DNA of 64,000 nt from Drosophila pseudoobscura (Eukaryota > Arthropoda > Insecta > Diptera > Drosophilidae): contig NC_046679.1 of assembly GCF_009870125.1 (NCBI RefSeq), positions 4,092,001-4,156,000 of the forward strand. The letters run 5' to 3'. Under the pieces are notes generated by a model. The model was not told the DNA's origin. It did no database searches and saw only the letters and a program-made list of their open reading frames with translations. Positions within the stretch are counted from its first letter, which is position 1, and each line of letters starts with the position of its first letter. This document shows positions 12,864 through 25,500 of the stretch, piece by piece. The translations under genes and the position numbers were made by a program.

Positions 12864-12866
12864 ATA
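12859..12866 (+). promoter_or_regulatory. Pumilio-type element overlapping the Mtl stop codon
   Basis: TGTAAATA fits the Pumilio consensus UGUANAUA on the sense strand; its second to fifth bases include the TAA stop. The match is exact, but an 8-mer is expected by chance every few tens of kb and AT-rich 3' ends raise that rate. No function is shown. Confidence 0.3.
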
Positions 12867-13760
12867 AGATAGCAGCAAGTTATTTGCTTTGTAACGACCA
12901 CAAAGAGAGAGAGAATACTCGGAAGCAGTAGCACATACAACACACAGACAGAAAGCACACCTTTTGAGCGCCCTCATCTACCTTAAAGTGAACACGAATC
13001 AAAAACAGATAAACAGACGACCAACTCCTTTCATTGAGCACTACTGAGCCACACTCTTTGTTTAAGTTCAAAATTATTTGTATCGTATTATTGTGGAACA
13101 GACAGCAAAACGACTCCCTCCCGTAAAACAGCAACAGCAGGAACAGGAAAATCAATCTAATGTATCTAAATCAGCTATAGAAATCTAGTCAATTGAATCG
13201 AATGTATTTGAACTAATTGTAACAGGCAGCAGCGCACGAGAAAATTATAATGAAGCAAAGCATTGGTTTCGTTTCGCATATCATATCTCCTAATTTCACC
13301 CCCATTAAATGTAATATAATTATCTAGCCAAGAGTTAAAGCAAAAAAGCCCTCTCCTAAAACTAAAGCCCAGGCCAATCCCCCCGTGACGACGACGAGCT
13401 CTTAGATAAAGCATTCTTTATACGATATTTAAGCATAATGCATTTTTTTACTCGACAACTCGACCCTCGTCGAACCGTTATCATAATCAAGCTTACTTGA
13501 CGCTCATTTGACACTTCTGTCGCTTGGAAATTGTAACCAACTGTTGTTTTGTTTAAGTATTATTTTATAATTACTTATTTATTATCCTAACTTTAAAGAA
13601 GGCAATGTTTAAACAACTTTTACGGCGTAAGGATAGCAAAATGGTTTATGTAAATGGAATGGAAAAACTGCATTTAAATGTGACGACGCGACTCGAACAA
13701 AACAGAGGAACAAGAATCAAAAGAATCGAAATAGATCGAATAAACAAAAGCAAACAATTT
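12864..13760 (+). other. Mtl 3' UTR (probable extent)
   Basis: AT-rich non-coding sequence follows the Mtl stop. An AATAAA at 13739-13744 is a candidate poly(A) signal; ATTAAA near 13305 is another. On the opposite strand, TTTATT near 13576 and 14008 could serve tau, so the two genes' 3' UTRs may overlap. The exact ends cannot be read from sequence alone. Confidence 0.4.
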
Positions 13761-14247
13761 TCAAAACAAAGAACACTCAAAGATGCGTGAAGATGAGATG
13801 AAATCCCAGGACAATTTTTTTACGAAATATATATACATAAACTATATTTAAAATCTAACGAATCGAATGTCTTATGTAAATGAATTGTAAACGAAGGGCG
13901 TAAACCTGATTTAATACTTACGAGAAATATATACCTACTGTAATTATTTAAAGAAACAACTCGTCGGACTCTCTGTTTTGTGCTTAACTTTGCCTCTCAG
14001 TTTATCGTTTATTTGGTTTATAAATGCCACGGTTCGTTTTGTAGTAGTAACTCGATTTCTAAACAATTAACAGTTTCATAAAATTTGTTCTCAAATTGTA
14101 TTTTTTATAGAAGTGCGTGCCTCGATACTCGTATCAACGTGTGCACAAATCTCGTAGTGCTTGGATGTGGTGTCTCGTCTCGTGCAACATGTGGAGGAGG
14201 AGGAGGAGCAGCAGCAGCAGCAGCATCGTATCGGCTACGGCGGCGGC

Positions 14248-14433
14248 TCAGTATAAGCGGAACGGCTTCTGATGGACTGCCTGGCTGGGCTTCTTCTTGG
14301 GACCCGCGCTCTTGGGACGCTTGGGCTCCGAATTGAGCGAGGGCATGGACACAGAGAGCACCAAACACTCGGCTGGCAGGGACATGGACGAGGTCAGTGT
14401 GGTGGCGCGTTGAATGCGCGGCGCCTTCCAGTA
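14248..14433 (-). CDS. Candidate alternative 3'-terminal coding exon of tau
   Basis: After a strong acceptor (pyrimidine-rich, CCCCCACAG) the minus strand stays open for 61 codons and ends at TGA (14248-14250). It opens in phase 0, as needed after the tau exon ending at 18094. The peptide begins YWKAPRIQRATTLTSSMS, has a hydrophobic centre, then a Lys/Pro-rich part (PKRPKSAGPKKKPSQ), ending FRLY. Codon use looks coding and no other minus-strand gene is nearby. Splicing onto tau in place of exon 15759-15700 would give ~868 aa. It could instead belong to an unannotated gene; transcript evidence is needed. Confidence 0.55.
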   Translation of the reverse strand, partial: YWKAPRIQRATTLTSSMSLPAECLVLSVSMPSLNSEPKRPKSAGPKKKPSQAVHQKPFRLY

Positions 14434-15699
14434 CTGTGGGGGCGGGATGGGAGGATAGAATAGGCAACATTTTAATTCGATTCACACATGGATTCACCGC
14501 TGAATGGAAAGCTGAATAGTAGTCGAAAAGTCATAGCTGGATTGAGATGGAAACTTACAATTTGTTTTAATCAAAATTTATTCAAAAACTGTTTGTTGTC
14601 TCGATTACCAATGCATCCAATGAGGTAGAGATGTGTGCTCGTGCGTGGCTTTGTTGGAACGCTTGCGGCGTGGGCGTGGGCGTGGCTTTGCCAAATTTAC
14701 TTAAGATTCTCCAAATATTTTACGAGTATATACGATTGTATTGTATGTCTATCTTAAATGGTGGCTGTTGAGATTTTCAAAAAAACTAAGTGCAACAACG
14801 CCAGAATTTTGGTAAATGAAAAAACGTTTTTTTGTCGGTTTTATTATGTTTAAATTTTTGCCATTGATCTTACATTTTGTAACAGGGTGTAAATAAATTG
14901 TGAGAATGATGCGCTTTACTAATAAGATACAAATTAATAGTAATAATATGCTTATACGTGTTCATTTCTTTTCGGTTCTGTTCGGTTGAAGTTCTCTGTT
15001 CTGTTCTGTTTTTGGGTTGGGTTGGGCTGTTCGCAAAAGTATCTAAATCGGATAGGTCATAGGTCTTGTATTATACGAGTACGAATAGTTCAACTGTTTA
15101 ACATTAAGGGTAGTCGTCAAGTGGGTTTGCGTTTGCGTTTAAGTTTACGTTTACTTTTACGTTTAAGTGTCGTTCAACATTTTCAACTAAGCACACACAG
15201 TTTACGATTGGATTTCTTGTATAATTCGCTTAAATATTTAGATACTTTTATGTATATATAAATGTATATATATTTGTATGTATATATGGGGTTTTCGTAA
15301 TACATTGAGATATATAATTTATGTCTTGTATCTGTATGATAAAGAGTGCACTGCTCAACTAGTCAAATATACTCTTGATTCTTGAATACCGCTTCTATGT
15401 GATGTGGGTATCTGGTGGTGTGGATGCATCTGTATCTCAGTGCATCAGTTGGAATCGAACCGTATGCTCCGGCTCTCATTACATGTCTGGTTGTGGTGTG
15501 ATGTGGGTGTGGAAATTATTGCATATTTTGCATCGATTTTGCCAATGTGTGCAGGCATTTTTGTTTGCTTAAGATATACTTTTCAAATTAGCGCTTGTTC
15601 AATATTCAATGTTCAATGTTCGGTTTGGATTGGTTTCATTCCTATATTGCAAAGAAAAGATTCAGCTCAACCTCAACATGCATTTTCGGCACTTAGCAT

Positions 15700-18600
15700 T
15701 TAGCTTTGTTGATTTAAATTCTCATCAGCGCCAGAAGCCGTCATGGATGGTAGTGGACTCTGCGTTCAAGATAAAAATATAAATGTGAATGCATATATAA
15801 TTGCACAAATCAAAAAAGGGGTAAACTATTACAAACATAAACCAAAAGCCTTGTTAGATCATGAACATGGAGCGTGGATAGAAAGGGTGGAGTCGGGGAG
15901 TTCGGGCTCTGGGCTCTAGGCTCTGGGCTCTGGGCCGCTGGTCAAGCAAATTTGCACATGAAACCGTTTTGGGGTGAATGGATGGATGGCAAATCAGATT
16001 TGATTCTGGTACTAACGGATCGGTTAGTCTATCACAGCACTGTTAAATATATTTATAGGCAATATCATCTATCTATGCAGCGGACACATCTCAGGGTAGA
16101 ACACGCAACGCACATTCACTTACGGAGGATGCTCTTTGATCGATGATCGAATGTTTCTATATTGCTTAAAACCGCTTCGTATTCTGAGAGTATACTCTTA
16201 AAGTAGTAGTACGATTGTAGCAGTGGATGATAAATAACTCTAATGGACGTAACATGTATACGGATTTCGAATTAATGCACTTAGTTTCGTATGGACTAGC
16301 CTAATAAAATTGGTATATATATTCCTATAATAAACGAAAGAGAAACATTAAGCCACAGAAATGAAGAAACACACTTAACAATTCATAATTAATTGGAATT
16401 CAAAGATGATGTAAGTGTATGTATATATGTATGCAATGTGTATGGGTGTGTGTGTGTGTATGTTGTATTTGTATCTGTGTGTGAGCAAAGCACTTTCTTT
16501 GTTAGATGATTTTAAATGCTGGGCAGCCTTTTCAAAACCGTCCTTAAGGTCAGAGTCTCTGGGGTTTCTGGGGGGTTCTTTGAGCATTTGCGGATCAGTA
16601 AAAAATATTGTTTAAAATTTGTACTATCCTATATAGTATAAAATTGCTGGCCATTTTGCCATAAATAATACTTTGTGTTAAGGGATATACTCTATATAAT
16701 ACTAAAGGAATTAACAAACATTCTCTCTCTCAGCTTTCTCAGACCCAGGGGCAGCACTCGAAAGCAGGTGGTTTTCTTTTGGTTAAAATTCAATTATCGG
16801 ATCGGTAAAGCCACCATCTGCCGTGTGTCCGCCCCTGGGAGAGAATCAGCTTATATGTATCATCATCTAAGTATACACGTTCCATGGGGATAGTATAGTA
16901 TAGCCTCAACCGATGGATAGTGTATAGTTATCGGGGCTTTAGTATACAATTTAAAATAGAAACTCTTGCAAACTCATTCGAGATTTTTCTTAGTTGAGTG
17001 TTGAACTGAGTTGAGGTTTCGTTTGAGTAGTTCTGTGTTTTAGTCCTGCAACAGTTACTGGTGTTTGGCCTTAGGTACAGTACGAGTAGTTAATGGATGT
17101 CTTATTGTTCAGTTCGTTTCGTATCGTTTGGTTGTTAAAGCTAGTACTATAGGGAGTTGTTCATTTAAAAAGCGACTCGAATATATTGTTACACACACAG
17201 TCTGAGTTACAGAGGCCGAATTCTAGATGGATCGTTGCAATCAAGCGCCCTTGCGCCTCAAACTACGGTTAGCCGGCGGGTAGGTAGGCAGAGGGCGCAA
17301 ACGGAGGGGGAGAGACAGAGAAAGAAAGAGAAGAGAATAGTTTAGAGAAATGCGGTGGTTTTTGTTTTTGAGAATTCTGGAATGCACCAGTGGCATGAGG
17401 AACGCTTTTTGCTAGCAAATTTTGTCATCGATTTGATCGCCAATGAATCTCAGTTTGAGTTTGAAAGAAATTCATTTTTAAATGTACATAAATATAAATG
17501 AAAGTATGGAAAATCATCGAAACTAAATGAAGATTTACACAAAACTCAAAAAAGAAGAAAAGCCCACCCATACTTCGAGACCTGAAAGTGCCAAGAATTA
17601 CGAGTACTCAGAAGTCCAGATGTTAGTTCTCATTAGTTATTGATTATTGATTTGTAAAGTTGCGGAATGGTTTGATCTTTTCTTGGGAGCAGTTCTCTGA
17701 AAGCGGTTGTGGGTGTGTTGGGAGGTGTAGGTGTTCTGGTTGGTGGATTTTTTTCGGGTGCTGTGGGGTGCTTGGTTATCGGCTGACAGTAAAAATGATA
17801 GCTGTAAACCACAAATGCAACCAAATACAAATATAGATTACACAAAAATGAATTTCTTAAAGTAAACACAAAATGGGACTATATCCATAATTTATAGAGT
17901 ACGCTTTTGTTGAATACTTTATTAGGGTGTGTGCCTTAACAGGAAACTAAAAATTCAATGGGAATAAATCAGGGTAAAGGTTCAGTTGAAATACTAAAGG
18001 TTAAAGGTTAAACGTTAGGAGGTCTCTCTAGTCTAGGTCTAGTTACTGAATTGATTACTGAACGGATGGATGGCTTATGTACACGTAGTTTACCTGTGTT
18101 GGTGGTGTTGTCAGTGCAGCAGAGTGCTCAACATTTTTCAAATAATCCTTATCATCGAAAATCTTCTTCTCGCCGCCACCGGGCCTGTGCTTTACATTAT
18201 CCCAAGAGCCAACTTTGCTTTGTGCCTTAATTTCTATCTTTTGCGTTTGTATCTGAAAGGGTAGCACCGGCACCGGCAACGTACAGAAATTGATTAGCAA
18301 AAACACACTTGAAATTCGACTTGGATTCAGATGCATTTCATCTATGGGGCGGGGTATGGAGAATTTCGTTCTCTGCGGTTGGATTATACATATGTATTAT
18401 GGGGCACACGACAACACAACACGAATCGGGGGGTAGCCAATCGAGGACACAACTGAAATTTAGAACTTTCAAACACAGAAACAGCAGAGCACAGAACGGA
18501 AACAAAGTCACAAAAAACATATGCTACGATTGCTACTTGGGGGTATTTTGGGGGTGCCTTGAGGATCTCAAAAAGACGGTGGGTTAAGTGTTCAAAAAAT

Positions 18601-21600
18601 ACCAAAAATTATGGACAAATTATGCATCCAAACGTTTCATACAAAAGCACACATACATACATACATATGTATCATATATGTAGTATGATGCACACAAAGG
18701 ACAGATAGAATAAAGAGTGTAATCACGACTACTTACTTCCTTGGGTTGGTTATCCTTCAATACGGTTGTTAAATGGTTTAGTTAAAAGCAAAATACAGTT
18801 TTCAAAAATATGTTTTAAATATGTATGTTTTCGGTTCGTTAAAATCAATGTGAACGAAATAATAAGATACAGTCAATTCGAAGTTCTTGGTTAGGAACTA
18901 AAAACAGAACGCTGTCCCTGGCATTCTGGACGTAACCCAAATCGGAACGGAACTGTTTAATCAATGCGGGTCTATGCTATGTGGGTGTATTGTGTGTTTA
19001 GCACCGAGTGTCTGGGCTTACAGGTGGTGTCGCCTACTGTTACCTACCCAAGCTAAGGGAGGAGAACTACAACTCCTCCTCGTTATACAAATTCTCATCC
19101 AGGCACTCGCTGCTCATCTGGCAGGCGCGTTGGTTGACAATTTTGGAGCCCTCGCCATAGATGATGTTTATCTTTCTATCGTGGGACATTCTGTTCGAGT
19201 GGCTCTGGAAAGTGTTTCAGACTTTTGTACATTGTTAACTCCGAAATGTATGTTTGTATGTTTGTAGGTGTGTAGGTGTGGAGGGGGTGTGGATCTGTTC
19301 TTGTGTACACCGAAAACTTGGAAGAAGATTTGAAGAACAATTGCAGCATGCTGTTTTTAAAACTAAGAGAACTTTCCCCATGCATCTTTCCCACATGCCC
19401 ACCTGCCCCGTCATGCCGCATGCCGCATGCCAGTTGCTGTTTGCTGTTGCTGTTGGTATTTTGCTGTGGATTGAAGGAGCAACTGCATGCGTTGCCAGGA
19501 CAGAAAAAATCGGTAACAAAACGAGAGAAGAGCATCCAAAAAACCAAGCAATCGGAAATCATACTTAACCGCTACAAAAATCAATAGGAGAATTCGTTCG
19601 CGTCTCTGGGTCAAACTCAAATGTGAAAAATCTGAAGGTTCTAGGAGCGGGACACATACCTTGATATCACCGCCGCCTGGCTGATATTTCACGTTGTCCT
19701 TGGAGCCGACCTTCGGCTTGGCCTTGTCCTTGAAGTCCATCTTCAGGGTCTCGATCTTCTTATCGCCGCCGCCGGGCTTGTAGGCCGCGTTATCCAACGA
19801 GCCGATTTTCGACTTTGCGTTCCACTGCAACTTTGTTGTAACTATCTACGGATTTGCGGTGGTTTTGTGGTGCGAGGTGGTGGTGGTGGTGGTGGCGTGG
19901 GTGTGAGTTGTAAATAGATACAAGGTAGAACCATTATAAGCCAAAGTCAATTTACGCAAAAAGTATCGATCGAACAGAGATATCCCATCCAACGCCCAAT
20001 TGCAGCCCGCTGTCAATGTCAGAGTCGCGCCCAGCTCTGGAACACCGAATGCGGATGGTTGTATGCATATGGTTATGGCTATGGCTATGGGTATGGATAT
20101 GGATATGGGTATGCTCCAAAAAGGCAACGGAATTATGTTGCTAAGTGTCGCTGTGGATTGGTAATTGCATTTCCTACAACAAGATACAAGATACCGGTGG
20201 TGCTGCCGATTCCCATCTAAATGGGGAATCGAGTAAGTATATGTATGTTCTCAAATCGCAAATCGAGCGTGAAATTGAATTTTTGTTTGCCAATACTTTT
20301 TACTTTACGTTTTACCGTTTACTGTTTACTGTTTACTGTACTATACTTTACGTTTCTTTGGCTAGATCTAGATTGATTCAGATCGTTCAGTACTTTAAAA
20401 GCCATTTGTTGATGAGAGAAATTTACAGAGGATTATGAGGATACACCAGTCTGGTACACACGGTCCCTCCCTGTGGTTCAGTCCGTGTCCAGCCCCCTCA
20501 ACATACCTTCTTCTCGCCGCCCTTGGGCATGTACTTGTCGTTCTTGGCCTCGATGCGGGGCGCTGCCTTGATTTCGACCTTCTTGGACTCGATCTTCACA
20601 TGGCCGCCGCCCGGCTTGTAGGTGGCATTGTCCAGCGAACCGATTTTGGAGCGCACCGCCTTCAGGTTCGGCGAAGGAGCATGTCCAACCTGTACTTTGT
20701 TCATTGGAACTGCGACCAGGGGTCGGTTGAAAATCATTCGAAGTCGGGATGAGAGGAGGGACTTACCTTTCTTTACTGGCTCGGGTTCTGGGGTCTTGAG
20801 TAGCAAGCGATTCTTCGAGGCACTGCGCGACTTCGATGCGGATTTGTTCGAGGGCGTAGCACTCGGTGGACGCGAAATGCCCGACTTGTCAGCCTTCGAT
20901 GAGGTCGATGTGGGCGTCTTGACCGGGGAACTGGGTGAAATGGGTCCGTTGCGGTCCTATCACGATACAACCACAGAATCATAGTCACAATACGGCAACA
21001 TTTCAACTGAAATTTCGTTGTTGATTACAAGAAAATATTTCGAATCGGCCAAGATGACCAGATGCATCTTGGGATTCACCCGGATGGGTACTCGGCCTGG
21101 CACTCTGACTAGGTTCATCTCTTATTTACGACTCTCTCTGCTCTCTGCTGTCACAATACACTCCCAGGCTGGCCAAAGCTGTCAACGTAATGCCATTGCC
21201 ATTTATGACTAGACTCTGGAAACGGGCCTGCCCGCTGCCTGCTGCCTGGTGATGCCGATGCCCGATGCCGATGCCATTGTGGATGTCGATGTCGGTACGA
21301 AGGACTTATAGTTTATGCATTGTTTTATCGATTGTCGCCACTTCGTGTCGTTTTTGCATATGTCTTGATATTTATAGAGACAACAAGCCCCACCACAGCC
21401 CCGATACGGAGTACGGAATACGGAATACCTATAAATATTTGTGTGTGCGGCAGAGCCCCAATCCGCGTTTCGTGTTTGGCACTTATCTACTGCACAAGGC
21501 ACAGGGCACAGATATCACCAGGCATTTACTCGTAAATCGGTTTTTGGTGTTTTCTTTTTGGTTTTCTTTTTGGCAATAGTATTGCCGTTCCCCCTCCTTT

Positions 21601-22509
21601 GGGGAGTCTTCTGCCTCGCACCTGTGTGTGGTTCACGTTCGAGTTGGTGGCACGAATATATGACTTTGTTGTCGCACTTTTCTTGCGGGTTTTTCCGGCG
21701 CGTCGAACTGCCGTCTGCCAAGACAAAACTTAGTCTGAACTTTGGCGTCAACACACGAGCCAACTTTCGGATCTTGGATACTTGGGAGCCATCCACTCAA
21801 CTGTGGCCCCGCCAGAAGTCGGGCACAGTACTATATGGTATCTAATGGAGCGTGGAGCTTGAACCGTTGAGCAGGGGGCCTGCCTTTTACAGATATTTAT
21901 GATTTGTGAACAGAGACAGACAAGCCAGTCAGACAGACAGACCAGAAAGAGAGGGTCAACGTCGATGGAATTAAATTAATTTGTCGCCAGTTTCCAGTTA
22001 ATTTCCTCTCAATTAATGGAGACGCAACCAACTCGCATTTATGGCCAAATGGCCAACTAGTTCACCGACGACGACGACAACTCACCTTCTCCTGTGTGGA
22101 CTCATCCACGCCGCTGTCATTGTCGCCTTCTGCAATGATAATAAATAAATTAGTCGAGTTATGCTAATGTTACGATATGGGGACTTCCGCTGAAAGAATA
22201 GACTGGCAAATGGCTTCACTTAATGGGGGGTGGGAGCTTGTTCCCACTCGATCTTACTAAGAGCAGGCCCCTTTCCCTTCCTCTGGGCCTCTGCTGGTGC
22301 TGATGATCGACTCGTCTCGAAGGGTGGCTCTGTGTCCTCCAGCAGGGGCGAGCCCATCGGGTCGGCCTTCATGTTGAACGTCTTGAGGGGAGTCACGGCC
22401 GGACCCATGATCACGTCATCGTCATCGTCATTGTGTGCCCCCATTGACGATGGTGGGCGTAGCTGTGGCGGTGGCTGAGGCTGAGGCTGTGGCTGCTGCT
22501 GAATGTGTG

Positions 22510-22540
<31 letters not shown>

Positions 22541-25500
22541 CTGTGGTGGGGCCTGTTGATGTGGGGGCTGCTGCTGCAGCTGTTGCATGGGCTGCTGATT
22601 GAAGGTCGGTCGGAATGGCGCCTGCAGCGGCTGGCCCGGTGCCGGGCGAGCAAATGTCGGCGGAGGAGGTCGCGTCATATTCTGCGGAGGTCGTGCACCG
22701 GGCGGCATGCCAGGTGGCGCGCCAGATGGCGTCCAGGGGAAACCGCCGGGCGGCCGTGGAGGTCCCTGTCCGGGCGGCGAAAGAGGTCCTCCTGCATTGG
22801 GCGGACGTGGCTGCTGCAGACTCAGCTGTGGCGGCATTCCCGGCCTCATCTGCGGCGGACCCATTATCAGATTGCTCTTGCTTTCGGTGTTCCTCAACGG
22901 CGGCGGCATCTGCCTGGCCCCCATATTTGGCGGTGGCATGGGTGGGCGTGGTCCCATTCCGACCATCGGCCGGGCTCCCGCAAAGGGCGGACGCTGCTGC
23001 GGCGGCCCCACAGGTGGACGCATCTGCGGTGGCAAGACATAGTTCTGTGGTTTTCGCACGTACTCTGTATTATGCTTGGGTGGTGGGTGTTGGGGCTGGG
23101 GCTGTTGCTGTGGCTGGGGATTGCTGTGCGGAAGGGTGCGTTCTTTAGCGGTGCCAAAGCTGGTGGGATAGTCAATCGTGCTCTGTGGACGCTGCTGCTG
23201 CTGCTGCTGCTTGGAGTAGTCCACGGTGGCTGCGTCATAAGCAGAACGATCCATGAAAGAGTACTCTGAATTCGACTGCGGACGCATCTGCTGCTTGGAG
23301 CGGTCATAATCTGCGTTTGAGGTCTCGTAGGATGAACGATCCATGCTGGAGGAGTACTCCGCATTCGTCTGAGGACGCAGCTGCTGCCTAGAGCGATCTA
23401 TAGAGGCTGGCTCTGCAGAGGCAGTCTCGTAGGACGAGCGATCCATGGCTCTGGAGGAGCGCTCTGCAGCCTCATAAGAGGGACGCCGATTGCTGGCGAC
23501 GCGACGCTCCTGGGGCGCTGTCTCGCTCTCAGGACGCTCCTGGGATCTCTCGTTTGCCGTGCCGTACATCTTCGAACTTCTCGCCTGCGGTGTCGGTGCA
23601 GAAATGTGCAAGTGTCGGGTAACCCAATACCTGGCAGGTCTCTAGTTTCCAACCTGGCGGCCACTGCCACTGCCAGCAGCAGCAGCAGCACCAGCACCAA
23701 GTGGCTCATATCATTTGCATATGTATGGCCATATATCCTACGTGGGCGACAGTTGCGGGTGGGAGTGCAAGGACTACTAGCTACAGGATACAGTACTGGT
23801 GCTAGATGTGCATGTACTCGTTTCGCCGCAGGGACCCATCAATAAATTCCGTATTGAGTGGAGCCTTTCAAATTTGATGGCTTCTTTTTGCATTTGTTTA
23901 CATTTTACGAGTATTGTTTTGGTGTCCTGGTGGGCTTTCAGGGTTCGGTTCGGTTTGGTTTGGTTCGGTTCGGTTACCAATAGGGAATTTTGTCATGAAT
24001 ATGTCGGTTGCCAGCTGTAACGTGACCCAAATTGTTTTTGTGGCTTATTGATTCAACAAAAGTTTCGGCAGTTCTAAGCCCCCCTGCCCCACGAAAATGG
24101 GTCGGCGGGGCAGCCAGACCACGAAAACGAGAGCAAATCGCTGTTTGATTTGTTTCGCAAAGGGTTCTTTCTCTGGCTCTGACATGTCTGGCCCCCAGAA
24201 TGATGTATGCAAGGTCGCCCGAATTCGCGTATTGCCATCATTAATATCCCAGTTGTATTCAAATTATGCTCCCTGGCAGGCGAATCGGTTGTGCATAGGC
24301 AATTGGGTGATATTTCATTGCTACGACTAGCTGGGATTTAAGTGCAGTTTGTAGATATTACGACTTTCACTCACCGCATCGGTATCACTCATATCGGGAG
24401 GAATGCTCGGGCCGCGGCTATGGCTGGAACTGGGACTGGGGTCTGGTTCTAGGCACTACCTGGCAATTAACTTTATAAAGAACCGAAAACTTTTGCATTT
24501 AGTTTTTGGGGGTTTTCTGTGTTTTTTGTGTGTTACATTTGACAGGTGAATCGATAAAATTGCACAAACAAACAGCAACGATTTAAGCTGCTGACTCTTG
24601 GACCTCCATGGAGCAGCACGTGCAACACCCGAGTGGCAACTAAAGCGGCAGCTCCGACTTGTGTCGAGTCAGAGCCCAGATTCGAGCCCAACTTCCTGGC
24701 CATACAATATACTCAAACAATGGAAATGGAATGAAATGAAATAAAGAAGGAAGTCTTTGCAAGTCAACTGCAAATTAGGGCCGCAATGATTTGTTTCTCT
24801 TGGCTGACATCGACTCGACTCGACTCGACTGAAATTCCACACAATGTTCATGTCAACCGCAACAACAACGGCAAGAACTGTCATTTGTGGCCAAATGGTC
24901 TTGTCCAAATTGATTATCAGCGGGGCAGGAATGCCAACTGCAGCACATAAAAAACAAAACTTGTGCCCTCTCTATTAAGGTCTTCTAAGCATGCCTGCCA
25001 CCTTTCAATTAGATCCTTCGCCGGGAAAATATTGTTAACAAACTTTGCCTACTGGCAATTGAATTTTTGTGCTGGAAAGTTGTTCCGTTCCCACACTGCA
25101 GTTGCGATTTTTATCACAGACAGGACGGATACGTCTACGTACACGGACACGGACACGGACACGGACCCATTATCAATTGTTGCGGTTCGCCATAAACCAA
25201 GAGCCATGCAATTGTATCGATTTTTCTAGCCAGAGGGCAATAACTTGGCCACGTACTCGCACTACAGGCCTACTGGGAAGTGAGGCTAATGCACTTTGCA
25301 CTTTGCGCCCACCGCAAGGATGGATACGTTACCCACCCAACGGACCAGGTGCAGTTGTTCCAAGACGACACTGACTTTAACCTGAGCTCACAAGTTGATT
25401 TGTTATTAATTTGAGTTTATTTATAGTTTTTTTCTATAATTTATTTAGATGTTTATTTAGTTGGGTATCGCTGTGGAAAATATCGCGTCGCGGTAGCCAG

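Noticed and set aside
17240..17290. Minus-strand segment encoding PANRSLRRKGA before a stop, as a tau C-terminal exon
   Set aside because: A pyrimidine tract is present, but no AG acceptor fits the needed frame, and the only AG gives an unrelated reading.
22505..23269. Long plus-strand frames opposite the large tau exon
   Set aside because: Antisense shadows of CAG/CCG-rich coding sequence; the minus-strand frame has the tau context, phase and splice sites.
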